Shown in pieces: positions 46,080-53,761 of a DNA stretch of 64,000 nt. The stretch lies in the NCBI RefSeq assembly GCF_022538115.1, contig NZ_JAKZAL010000008.1:62001-126000 (forward strand), given 5' to 3'. The translations under genes and the position numbers were made by a program. How positions within the stretch are numbered: position 1 is the first letter of the stretch; every line of letters starts with the position of its first letter. The notes under the pieces are model-generated. The model did not search any database. It had not been told where the DNA came from and saw only the letters and a list, made by a program, of their open reading frames with translations. Source of the DNA: Cognataquiflexum rubidum (lineage in GTDB: Bacteria; Bacteroidota; Bacteroidia; Cytophagales; Cyclobacteriaceae).

Positions 46080-47096
46080 ATGAAAAAAATTTTAATCACC
46101 GGCGGTGCCGGATACATAGGTTCCCATACAGCAGTTGCACTTGTCAATTCAGGTTATGAACCTATCATCGTTGACAACTTTTACAACTCAGAAAAGTCGG
46201 CTTTGGAAGGAATCAAGTCGATACTAGGCAGAGAAGTAAAATATTATGAAGTCGATTGCCTTGACAAGACCGGCATGGAAAAAGTCTTTCAAGAAAATGA
46301 ATTTTCTGGAGTGATCCATTTTGCTGCCTACAAAGCGGTTGGGGAAAGCACAAGATTGCCTTTGAAATATTATTCCAACAACATTGATTCACTGATTATT
46401 CTTTTGGAATTGATGTCAAAATACAAGGTCAAAGACCTCGTTTTCTCCTCATCATGCACCGTTTACGGCCAACCAAAAGTATTGCCGGTCACAGAAGCCA
46501 CTCCGAGACAGGATGCAGAGAGTCCCTATGGCAACACCAAAAAGATTTGCGAAGATATCCTGAGGGATTTCATATTGAGTGGTGCTGCGTCAAGGATTGT
46601 TGCACTGCGTTATTTCAATCCGGTTGGAGCGCATCCAAGTTCGGCGATAGGGGAGTTGCCTATCGGTGTTCCTGCCAACCTGATTCCATTTGTCACCCAA
46701 ACGGCCGCAGGCATCAGGGAGAAAATTACCGTCTTCGGTAATGATTATGACACTCCTGACGGTACCTGTGTCAGGGATTATATCCATGTAATGGACTTGG
46801 CGGATGCGCATGTCAAAGCTTTGAAATACCTGTCTGAGCAAAAAGATAATTTTTACGACATCTTCAATGTCGGAACCGGTAACGGCAATACGGTTTTGGA
46901 AGTCATTCAGACTTTTGAAAAAGTAAGCGGTCAAAAATTGAATTATGAGATTGGCCCAAGACGAACCGGCGATATCGAAAAAGTATGGGCCAATACCGAC
47001 AAAATCAACAAGATTTTGGGTTGGGAAGCCAAGTATACTTTGGAAGATTCGATGAGAGATTCATGGAATTGGCAGGTTAAATTGGGGAAGAAATAA
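46080..47096 (+). CDS. galE: UDP-glucose 4-epimerase
   Basis: 338 residues. NAD-binding motif ILITGGAGYIGSHTAVAL at the N-terminus; catalytic serine region SSSCTVYGQPKVLP; catalytic Tyr150 and Lys154 in SPYGNTKKICED. The C-terminal substrate region has VRDYIHVMDLADAHVKAL and GTGNGNTVLEVI. The length matches GalE (about 338). It interconverts UDP-glucose and UDP-galactose for surface polysaccharide or galactose metabolism, in the cytoplasm. It is downstream of the T9SS pair but probably a separate unit. Confidence 0.95.
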   Translation: MKKILITGGAGYIGSHTAVALVNSGYEPIIVDNFYNSEKSALEGIKSILGREVKYYEVDCLDKTGMEKVFQENEFSGVIHFAAYKAVGESTRLPLKYYSNNIDSLIILLELMSKYKVKDLVFSSSCTVYGQPKVLPVTEATPRQDAESPYGNTKKICEDILRDFILSGAASRIVALRYFNPVGAHPSSAIGELPIGVPANLIPFVTQTAAGIREKITVFGNDYDTPDGTCVRDYIHVMDLADAHVKALKYLSEQKDNFYDIFNVGTGNGNTVLEVIQTFEKVSGQKLNYEIGPRRTGDIEKVWANTDKINKILGWEAKYTLEDSMRDSWNWQVKLGKK

Positions 47097-47177
47097 AAAA
47101 TCACTACTGATTTTAAAATTTATATGTTTGAAATAGAATCGGATAGGTAATGATTGGGCAATTTTTCAAAATCATTT

Positions 47178-47208
47178 TTTGCAAAAAAGCTTCAAATAAT
47201 TACCTTTG
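47178..47208 (+). promoter_or_regulatory. Canonical Bacteroidota promoter of the tRNA-Asp genes
   Basis: TTTG at 47178-47181, exactly 19 bases, TACCTTTG at 47201-47208, which is the textbook -33/-7 arrangement. The first tRNA begins 28 bases after the -7 element. Confidence 0.85.
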
Positions 47209-47235
47209 CCACACTCTAAACGAAGAGTATTAAAA

Positions 47236-47309
47236 GGAGTGGTAGTTCAGCTGGTTAGAATGCCTGCCTGTCACGCAGGAGGTCGCGGGTTCGAGTCCCG
47301 TCCATTCCG
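47236..47309 (+). tRNA. tRNA-Asp (GTC), copy 1
   Basis: 74 bases: acceptor GGAGTGG/CCATTCC with one G-T pair, D-loop AGCTGGTTAGA, anticodon loop CTGTCAC with GTC (Asp), T-loop GTTCGAG, and discriminator G. The 3' CCA is not encoded. Copy 2 is identical. Confidence 0.97.
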
Positions 47310-47334
47310 CATAAAATCTTATTTAATCTAACTT

Positions 47335-47408
47335 GGAGTGGTAGTTCAGCTGGTTAGAATGCCTGCCTGTCACGCAGGAGGTCGCGGGTTCGAGTCCCGT
47401 CCATTCCG
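47335..47408 (+). tRNA. tRNA-Asp (GTC), copy 2
   Basis: Identical in all 74 positions to copy 1 and separated from it by 25 bases. It is followed by a terminator. Confidence 0.97.
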
Positions 47409-47411
47409 CAA

Positions 47412-47440
47412 AAGCCTCAGATGATATCTGGGGCTTTTTG
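47412..47440 (+). terminator. Intrinsic terminator after the tRNA-Asp pair
   Basis: Stem AGCCTCAGAT/ATCTGGGGCT followed by TTTTTG. A one-base variant of this terminator recurs at 47780-47808 after the broken tRNA copy. Confidence 0.85.
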
Positions 47441-47445
47441 TATTT

Positions 47446-47702
47446 ATAGAATATTTCGTTTACATCCTGAAATCAAATTCAGACTAATTTTTTATGTTGG
47501 GTACTCTTAAGATCCTTTTAAGAGATTGTCAAAACATAATTCTACTCACAAAGGATTAACTTGTAGTATGCAACCTTGGGAATTCGTATATATGGAAAAA
47601 TACCCAACAAAATCAGAAGCCATAAAAAGAGAAAACTTCATAAAAGGGCAAAAAAGCAGTCATTTCATAATAAGGTTTTTATCAGGTAGTTCAGCTGGTT
47701 AG
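47446..47702 (+). pseudogene. Degenerate GIY-YIG nuclease gene reading into a broken tRNA-Asp copy
   Basis: Read with repairs, the sequence gives EYFVYILKSNSD, then (after a frameshift) FYVGYS, an in-frame TAA, DPFKRLSKHNSTHKGLTCS, MQPWEFVYMEKYPTKSEAIK and RENFIKGQKSSHFII. This is the GIY-YIG module of the short URI/UvrC-like nucleases of Bacteroidota. The start codon position reads ATA. Only the last 44 codons from the ATG at 47568 are open, and they run on into the broken tRNA (LSGSSAG, stop at 47702). At least three disabling changes: lost start, frameshift, stop. Confidence 0.75.
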
Positions 47703-47775
47703 AATGCTTGTCCCGATTATCGGGAAGGTCGCGGGTTCGAGTCCTCCCGATTATCGGGACAGGCTGTCCATTCCG
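47685..47775 (+). pseudogene. Broken tRNA-Asp copy with two palindromic insertions
   Basis: It lacks the first five bases (GGAGT). The D arm (GGTAGTTCAGCTGGTTAGAA) and T arm (GGTCGCGGGTTCGAG) match the intact genes. The anticodon stem-loop is replaced by a segment containing TCCCGATTATCGGGA (47711-47725), and a second copy of that 15-mer (47745-47759) interrupts the T arm/acceptor region before GTCCATTCCG. No anticodon remains, so it cannot be a functional tRNA. Confidence 0.85.
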
Positions 47776-47779
47776 CAAA

Positions 47780-47808
47780 AGCCTCAGATAATATCTGGGG
47801 CTTTTTGT
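47780..47808 (+). terminator. Second copy of the tRNA-Asp terminator
   Basis: Stem AGCCTCAGAT/ATCTGGGGCT and TTTTTG, differing from the copy at 47412-47440 by one base in the loop. It shows that the duplication included the tRNA 3' end and its terminator. Confidence 0.8.
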
Positions 47809-47923
47809 ATTTATATCAAATCCTGTTTATAGAAAATTTGCAATGGTTCTCCTTTGAATCTTGGGATCAAACCACAAACAATGATCTTCAAATACAAATA
47901 ATTTTTCTTCGCAATAATCTTTT

Positions 47924-47931
47924 TATCTTTG
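47924..47931 (+). promoter_or_regulatory. -7 element of the accA promoter
   Basis: TATCTTTG, 21 bases before the accA ATG. No convincing TTTG box at -33. Confidence 0.6.
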
Positions 47932-47952
47932 CCACAGTCAAAAAAACCAATT

Positions 47953-48900
47953 ATGCTATTAGAATTCGAAAAACCGATTGCTGATTTGGAGTCCAAACTT
48001 CAGGAAATGAAGGATTTGGCCAAAGGAAGGAATATAAATTTGACTCCTGATATACAGTCATTGGAAGATAAAATTCAGACTTTGAAAAAAGAAACTTTCC
48101 AAAACCTGACCAGGTGGCAGCGGGTTCAGCTCTCCCGTCATGCTGACCGTCCATATTCGTTGGATTATATCTATGAGATTACCAACGATTTTATAGAATT
48201 GCACGGCGACCGGACTGTGAAGGACGACAAAGCGATGATCGGTGGTTTGGGAGATATTGATGGCAGGACGGTGATGTTTATCGGTCAGCAGAAAGGCCGC
48301 AATACCAAGCAGCGTCAAGAACGTAATTTTGGTATGGCCAATCCGGAAGGATACAGAAAAGCCCTCAGGCTGATGAAAATGGCCGAAAAATTTAGAAAGC
48401 CTATCGTCACATTGATTGACACTCCCGGAGCGTTTCCGGGCCTTGAAGCAGAAGAAAGAGGTCAGGGAGAAGCCATTGCAAGAAACCTCAAAGAGATGTT
48501 TATGCTCAAAGTACCAGTCATCTGCATCATCATCGGTGAAGGTGCCTCAGGTGGCGCATTGGGTATTGCGATAGGAGACAAAGTATATATGCTGGAAAAT
48601 ACCTGGTATTCTGTCATTTCTCCTGAATCATGCTCTTCCATTCTGTGGAGAAGTTGGGATTACAAGGAACAAGCCGCGGAAGCATTAAAGCTGACAGCAC
48701 CTGATATGAAAAACAATGGCCTGATCGATGGTATCATCGCCGAACCGCTAGGCGGAGCACACAAAGACATGCAAACCATGGCAAAAACCATCAAAGCGAC
48801 GATTATCGAAGCATTAAAGGAATTGGATAAAATTAAACCCGAAAAGCGGATTGATCAGAGAATTGAAAAATTCTGTGCAATGGGGGTTGTTGAAGAATAG
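47953..48900 (+). CDS. accA: Acetyl-CoA carboxylase carboxyltransferase subunit alpha
   Basis: 315 residues from the ATG at 47953 ([20 protein letters not shown]); an in-frame TTG at 47929 lies inside the promoter and is rejected. The carboxyltransferase core shows [40 protein letters not shown] and [17 protein letters not shown]. It transfers carboxyl from biotin to acetyl-CoA to make malonyl-CoA, the first step of fatty-acid synthesis, with AccD (not in the window). A long hairpin terminator follows. Confidence 0.97.
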   Translation: MLLEFEKPIADLESKLQEMKDLAKGRNINLTPDIQSLEDKIQTLKKETFQNLTRWQRVQLSRHADRPYSLDYIYEITNDFIELHGDRTVKDDKAMIGGLGDIDGRTVMFIGQQKGRNTKQRQERNFGMANPEGYRKALRLMKMAEKFRKPIVTLIDTPGAFPGLEAEERGQGEAIARNLKEMFMLKVPVICIIIGEGASGGALGIAIGDKVYMLENTWYSVISPESCSSILWRSWDYKEQAAEALKLTAPDMKNNGLIDGIIAEPLGGAHKDMQTMAKTIKATIIEALKELDKIKPEKRIDQRIEKFCAMGVVEE

Positions 48901-48911
48901 TATCTAATTTG

Positions 48912-48978
48912 AATCCCACAAAAAAGCTGAACTTCTCTTCCATAGGAGGACAGTTCTCTGTTTTTTGTGGGATTTTTA
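48912..48978 (+). terminator. Hairpin terminator after accA
   Basis: TCCCACAAAAAA at 48914 and its complement TTTTTTGTGGGA ending at 48972, with an inner AACT/AGTT pairing, then TTTTTA. The symmetrical A/T tracts make it potentially bidirectional. Confidence 0.75.
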
Positions 48979-48991
48979 TATCCTCTGAGTT

Positions 48992-49837
48992 ATGAAATTA
49001 CATGTCATCAATACCGGATTTTTCAAACTTGACGGAGGGGCAATGTTTGGCGTTGTTCCAAAATCCCTTTGGTCCAAAACCAATCCGGCAGATGAAAATA
49101 ACCTTTGTTCTTGGGCGATGCGCTGTCTTTTGGTAGAGGCGGGAAATAGGCTTGTATTGATAGATAATGGCATAGGGGACAAGCAGGACGCTAGATTTTT
49201 CTCCCATTATTACCTCCATGGTACTGACAGCTTGGAGAAATCCATCCGTTCCACAGGATTTGACTTTGCGGACATTACCGATAATTTCCTGACACATTTG
49301 CATTTTGACCATTGTGGAGGCGGGGTGAGGTATCATCAAGCTGATCCAAACCGTGTTGAAATGACTTTTCCCAAAGCGACCTATTGGACCAATGAAGATC
49401 ATTGGAATTGGGCAATCCATCCCAATGCGAGGGAAAAGGCTTCTTTTCTAAAAGAAAACCTGCTTCCCATGCAGGAAAGCGGACAATTGGAATTTCTTGA
49501 TTTGGAAAAAAAGGAATTGTTTGAAGGATTTTCTTTTATGACCGCAGACGGCCATACTGACAAGCAGATGCTTCCCAAAATCCAATACAAAGGCAGGACT
49601 GTTATCTTTGTGTCGGACTTGCTTCCTTCTGTGGGTCATATTCCCTTGCCCTATGTCATGGGATATGATACAAGGCCTTTGTTGACTTTGGAAGAGAAAA
49701 GAGTTTTTTTGGAGGAGGCTGCCAAAAACGAATATATCCTTTTCCTCGAGCATGACCCCGTTCATGAATGTTGCACTGTGAAAATGACTGAAAAAGGCGT
49801 AAAATTAGACCAAACATTCTCTCTCGATGAACTCTGA
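48992..49837 (+). CDS. Metallo-beta-lactamase-fold hydrolase
   Basis: 281 residues. The metal motif is NFLTHLHFDHCGGGVRY (HxHxDH); further ligands are probably in the FMTADGHTDKQMLP region and FLEHDPVHECCTV near the end. Cytoplasmic, no signal. MBL-fold proteins hydrolyse lactones, thioesters or phosphodiesters; activity unknown. The stop overlaps the start of the patatin gene by 11 bases, so the two are translationally coupled in an operon with a lipid acyltransferase, which suggests a lipid-related role (inference). Confidence 0.9.
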   Translation: MKLHVINTGFFKLDGGAMFGVVPKSLWSKTNPADENNLCSWAMRCLLVEAGNRLVLIDNGIGDKQDARFFSHYYLHGTDSLEKSIRSTGFDFADITDNFLTHLHFDHCGGGVRYHQADPNRVEMTFPKATYWTNEDHWNWAIHPNAREKASFLKENLLPMQESGQLEFLDLEKKELFEGFSFMTADGHTDKQMLPKIQYKGRTVIFVSDLLPSVGHIPLPYVMGYDTRPLLTLEEKRVFLEEAAKNEYILFLEHDPVHECCTVKMTEKGVKLDQTFSLDEL

Positions 49838-50630
49838 AAAAAAAATAGGAATTGCACTATCGGGTGGGGGAGTCCGCGGGGTTGCGCATTTGGGTGTGTT
49901 GAAGGGACTCAACGAACACAATATATTTCCCAATAGGGTTAGCGGTACCAGCGCAGGTGCTATTGCAGGGGCGTTGTACTGTGCAGGAAATTCTCCTGAT
50001 GAAATTTTTGAAATCATTGTCAAAACGAATTATTTCAAATTTCTAAGACCTGCGATCAGCTGGACGGGGATTTTGAAAATGGATTCTGTGGAAGAATTGT
50101 ATCTCAAATACCTTCCTGACAATGATTTTGCGAAGCTAAAAATACCACTGACCGTGGCGGCTACAGACATCAAAAGGGCAAGGGTTGTATATTTTTCCGA
50201 AGGTCAACTTATCAAACCGCTGATGGCATCTTCCTGTATACCGGGGATGTTTGATCCCATTGAAATTGGCAAAAACCATTATGTTGACGGTGGTGTGCTG
50301 AATAACCTTCCCGTGGAGCCCCTAGATGGAGTTTGTGATGCGATTATTGGTGTCAACTGTAACTGTCTTCAAGTAGAACATAATGTCAAAAATATCAAGA
50401 GCCTGATAGAAAGATCGGTCATCATGTCGATGAATTACAATGTCTACAGCCGTAAAAATAAATGTGATTACTTCATTGAACCACCTGGGCTAGCCCGATA
50501 TGGGGTTTTTGATATCAAAAAAGCTAAAGAAATCTTCGATGCCGGATATCAGACTGCCATTGAGTACATAGCTGAGAATGAAACTATTTTGGAGTTGAGT
50601 CAAAAAAAGAAAAAATCTGTAAAAGCATGA
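49827..50630 (+). CDS. Patatin-like phospholipase
   Basis: 267 residues. Oxyanion loop SGGGVRGVAHLGVL (residues 12-25), nucleophile Ser42 in GTSAGAIAGAL, and Asp154 in VDGGVLNNLPV completing the Ser-Asp dyad. Small single-domain patatins of this type (RssA/YchK-like) hydrolyse acyl chains of lipids in the cytoplasm or at the membrane. It overlaps the MBL gene upstream and the acyltransferase downstream (start at 50627), so it is the middle gene of a three-gene operon. Confidence 0.93.
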   Translation: MNSEKKIGIALSGGGVRGVAHLGVLKGLNEHNIFPNRVSGTSAGAIAGALYCAGNSPDEIFEIIVKTNYFKFLRPAISWTGILKMDSVEELYLKYLPDNDFAKLKIPLTVAATDIKRARVVYFSEGQLIKPLMASSCIPGMFDPIEIGKNHYVDGGVLNNLPVEPLDGVCDAIIGVNCNCLQVEHNVKNIKSLIERSVIMSMNYNVYSRKNKCDYFIEPPGLARYGVFDIKKAKEIFDAGYQTAIEYIAENETILELSQKKKKSVKA

Positions 50631-51187
50631 TGAAGTTTTTGTCAAGAATAGTTTTTTGGATAAGTGGCTGGAAACTGAATATCGGATGGCCTAAAGACCT
50701 CAAAAAGGCTGTGCTGATAGCAATACCACATACCAGTAACTGGGATCTGTTATACGCCCGTGCTGCCTTTTTTCTCATGGATATTCCTGTGAAGTTTACC
50801 ATCAAAAAAGAAGTGATGGTCGGACCTTTGGGTTGGTTGATCAAAGCCTTGGGAGGAATAGCCATCGATAGGAAGCGGGTTCCGGGAGGAAGAAAGCAAA
50901 CCTACACTGAGGCAATGACCACGATGCTTAAAGAATCCGAAGAACTTGTAATCATGGTCACTCCCGAAGGAACAAGAAGCTATGCGCCAAAGTGGAAATC
51001 AGGTTTTTATCACATTGCATTGGGAGCCAATGTTCCGATTGTGATTGGTTATCTCGATTACAAAAAGAAAGAAGCCGGGATCGGGCCCGTAATTTATCCA
51101 AATGGGAATATGGATGAACAGATTGAAGAAATGAAAGTGTTTGGAAGAACTGTGACCCCAAAATATCCAGAAAAAGGAATCCGATAG
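50627..51187 (+). CDS. 1-acyl-sn-glycerol-3-phosphate acyltransferase-like (PlsC family)
   Basis: 186 residues. HX4D catalytic motif in IPHTSNWDLLYARAAF, glycerophosphate-binding segment TPEGTRSYAPKWKSGFYHIA. The short form (about 190) with IAIDRKRVPGG resembles the small PlsC-like acyltransferases. It acylates a lysophospholipid or similar acceptor at the inner membrane. It overlaps the patatin gene by 4 bases (ATGA), which strongly suggests coupled acyl removal and re-addition (lipid remodelling) in one operon. Confidence 0.88.
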   Translation: MMKFLSRIVFWISGWKLNIGWPKDLKKAVLIAIPHTSNWDLLYARAAFFLMDIPVKFTIKKEVMVGPLGWLIKALGGIAIDRKRVPGGRKQTYTEAMTTMLKESEELVIMVTPEGTRSYAPKWKSGFYHIALGANVPIVIGYLDYKKKEAGIGPVIYPNGNMDEQIEEMKVFGRTVTPKYPEKGIR

Positions 51188-51775
51188 TTATTCAACTGTC
51201 AGGGTAATGTCATCAAAATATATTTTTCCTGTAGTCCTTGACCCCATCGAAAGGTAGACCACAATGTTGTCAACCTCTTCAGGAGTACTTGGAAGTGTAA
51301 GCCTGAGTTGAGTCCAATCAAAAGTTCCGGAAACGCCTATTTGGTTTAGGGTGGTCACATACCTGCCAAAGGTACTACCATTACTGTCTTCCACAGGAAA
51401 TGCCCTGATAGAAATGAAAACATTGCTTTCAGGCCCTTTCAAGGCAATATCTTCACCTTTTAAAAATGCTCTTAAAACCAATTTTCTTCCCTTTTTGGGC
51501 ATTGGGCCGTTGTAGGTTTGTCTCCAGGTAGCGGAGTTTGTATTAAGGCTGTCGCTGTTTTCTATAAAAAGAGACTTGCTTGCAGATCTGAAAATTTCAG
51601 TACTTGTTCCAAGTGTAAATCCCGGCTCAGTTACCGGCATCCATGGAGATACCGATCCGTCAGGGGAAGCGAGATCCGGATTTTTTAAAAGTTGTGTATT
51701 GACGGGCAAGCCATCATCCTCCGTGCAGCTGATAAAAAGGGCAAAAATGGGTATGAGAAGGGATATTCTTTTCAT
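51188..51775 (-). CDS. Hypothetical lipoprotein with beta-sandwich features
   Basis: 195 residues. Signal MKRISLLIPIFALFISC with Cys 17. The mature part reads like a carbohydrate-binding-module-type beta-sandwich: LLKNPDLASPDGSVSPWMPV, KSLFIENSDSLNTNSATWRQ, FDWTQLRLTLPSTPEEVDNI and TGKIYFDDITLTVE. The last segment (YFDDITLT) is a common end of CBM/discoidin-like domains. Ligand unknown; outer-membrane or surface lipoprotein. It abuts the acyltransferase (stops adjacent) and is convergent with it. Confidence 0.75.
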   Translation of the reverse strand: MKRISLLIPIFALFISCTEDDGLPVNTQLLKNPDLASPDGSVSPWMPVTEPGFTLGTSTEIFRSASKSLFIENSDSLNTNSATWRQTYNGPMPKKGRKLVLRAFLKGEDIALKGPESNVFISIRAFPVEDSNGSTFGRYVTTLNQIGVSGTFDWTQLRLTLPSTPEEVDNIVVYLSMGSRTTGKIYFDDITLTVE

Positions 51776-51995
51776 GAGGAATTATGGTTTCCAAAATTAG
51801 GAACGAACATTGAATCCTAATGTTTTGAAGAAGAATAATTTTGATTTTTTGTTTTACATGAAAATTATCCAAACTCCATTCCAGCGGAAAAACCCTTAGA
51901 AGGAGGAATTTTTGTGATGTGATTCTCCAAATCAATTTTAAATCCCTATATTTTTTACAAAAATCCCAAGCCTCCACATTTAACCCAAATTCACC

Positions 51996-52853
51996 ATGCA
52001 GGACAGTATTATCACCGCCGTATTTTTACCTTTGGCTTTGGCCTTTATCATGCTTGGGATGGGTTTATCCCTCACTTTAAAAGATTTTAAAAATATTTTT
52101 GTTTACCCAAAAGCGATGATTTTGGGATTAACCAACCAACTGATTCTTTTGCCGATTTTTGGTTTTGCCCTGATTCAGTTATTTGGTTTGACAGGTGCTT
52201 TGGCTGTAGGAGTGATGATTTTGGCAGCATGTCCAGGCGGTGCCACCTCCAATTTGATAAGCCACCTGTCCAAAGGAGATACTGCACTTTCCATCAGTCT
52301 GACCGCGGTGAGTTCATTGGTCACGATTGTGAGCATCCCACTTATTGTAAACTTTGCTATTTCCCATTTTGGGGAGGAGGGAAGCATCACTTTGCCGGTT
52401 ATGGAGACCATCATACAGATCGCCGGCGTCACAGTCGTGCCGGTTTCTATCGGAATGTTTCTCCATAAAAAATTTCCCAAACTTTCTCAAAAAGCTGACA
52501 GACCTGTTCGAATTGCCTCAGCAGTTTTCTTTGCACTTATCCTGATTGCCGCCATATTGAAGGAAAGGGCGAATCTGGTAGATTTTTTTATTCAGTCTGG
52601 GCAAATTACCTTGATGCTGAACCTATTGACCTTGACTGTGGGATTCTTTTTGGCCAGGGTTTTTCTTTTGTCCAAAAAACAAGCCATTACCATCGCCATC
52701 GAATCAGGTATCCAAAATGGGACTTTGGGAATCATGATAGCAGCGACTTTGCTCAAAAATTCTGAAATGACCATTCCTGTAGCCATTTACAGCTTGATCA
52801 TGTTTATGACTGCTACGGTGATTATTCTGTTGACAAACAGGAAATCAGCCTGA
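51996..52853 (+). CDS. Bile acid:sodium symporter (BASS)-family transporter
   Basis: 285 residues with nine or ten hydrophobic helices (AVFLPLALAFIMLGMGLSLTL, LGLTNQLILLPIFGFALIQL, AVGVMILAACPGGATSNLIS). The ACPGGATSNLISHLSKGD signature and the later ESGIQNGTLGIMIAAT motif are the two conserved crossover helices of the BASS family (ASBT/YfeH-like). Sodium-driven uptake of organic anions at the inner membrane; the substrate is not necessarily bile acid. Monocistronic. Confidence 0.93.
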   Translation: MQDSIITAVFLPLALAFIMLGMGLSLTLKDFKNIFVYPKAMILGLTNQLILLPIFGFALIQLFGLTGALAVGVMILAACPGGATSNLISHLSKGDTALSISLTAVSSLVTIVSIPLIVNFAISHFGEEGSITLPVMETIIQIAGVTVVPVSIGMFLHKKFPKLSQKADRPVRIASAVFFALILIAAILKERANLVDFFIQSGQITLMLNLLTLTVGFFLARVFLLSKKQAITIAIESGIQNGTLGIMIAATLLKNSEMTIPVAIYSLIMFMTATVIILLTNRKSA

Positions 52854-52869
52854 GGTTTAATTGGGCCAA

Positions 52870-53598
52870 TCAGGAATTACTTTCATTTTGTGGGACAGTA
52901 AGCCCCAATTTCTCACAGATGTCAGTGAAATAGTCCGGCAAATCAGCTTCTAGCTTAATCGTTTCTTTGGTCATTGGATGGACAAATTCAAACTGCCAGG
53001 CATGGAGGAGAAGGTTTTCCATTCCAAAAGTATCCCTGAAAAAATGGTTTTGCCTGTTGTCCCCATGGGTGCTGTCGCCGATTACGTAGTGCCTGTCATG
53101 AGCCAAGTGCCTCCTGATTTGATGCATCCGGCCGGTATGGGGATAAACCTTCAGGAGTGAATAACGGCTTGTAGGATATCTTGAAGTGGATGCAATCGGG
53201 ATTTCATTCTGTGAAAGGGTCCAATATTCCGATTTGGCTTCCTGCAAGTCACCAATAAGCTTTTTCTTCAAAGGATGTTCTATAATCCCATGATTTTCAG
53301 TCATATATCCCCTGACTACTGTAAGATAAAATTTCTTAACATCCTCAGTAGGAAACAGTGGCTGGACAAGCGAAGCAGCTTCTGAAGACAATCCAAATAC
53401 CAAAACCCCTGAGGTAGGCCTGTCAATTCTGTGAAGCGGAAAAACCTTTTGACCGATCTGTTCTCGTAGAAGTCTTTCTGCAATCAATACATTTTCTTCA
53501 AAAGCAATATTGGTACGATGTACCAACATCCCCGCAGTTTTGTTGACAGCTACAAAAAATTCATCTTGGTATAAGATTTCCAATTTTAGATTTTCCAC
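52870..53598 (-). CDS. Pseudouridine synthase, RluA family (TruC-like)
   Basis: 242 residues. Catalytic motif FPLHRIDRPTSGVLVFGLS with the conserved Asp, preceded by VNKTAGMLVHRT (as in TruC). The C-terminal HPHTGRMHQIRRHLAHDRHY element is family-typical. The short length without an S4 domain fits the TruC-like group, which makes pseudouridine at tRNA position 65 in gamma-proteobacteria; the target here is presumed. Convergent with the symporter. Confidence 0.92.
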   Translation of the reverse strand: MENLKLEILYQDEFFVAVNKTAGMLVHRTNIAFEENVLIAERLLREQIGQKVFPLHRIDRPTSGVLVFGLSSEAASLVQPLFPTEDVKKFYLTVVRGYMTENHGIIEHPLKKKLIGDLQEAKSEYWTLSQNEIPIASTSRYPTSRYSLLKVYPHTGRMHQIRRHLAHDRHYVIGDSTHGDNRQNHFFRDTFGMENLLLHAWQFEFVHPMTKETIKLEADLPDYFTDICEKLGLTVPQNESNS

Positions 53599-53761
53599 TT
53601 GTTATGGTATTTGCCTGCGAAGGTAAAGGATTCAAAATTTTCCCCAAACTTTTCTTTCCCTGTCATTCCCACTTATCCTGTCCAAAAATCCCTTGATATA
53701 AATACCAAGGAAGGTTTTTTGATTTCGCTTATATTGGTGAAGATTATAGCCTAAAACCATC

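Noticed and set aside
47685-47775. A third functional tRNA
   Set aside because: The anticodon stem-loop is replaced and the T arm/acceptor is interrupted, and the first five bases are missing.
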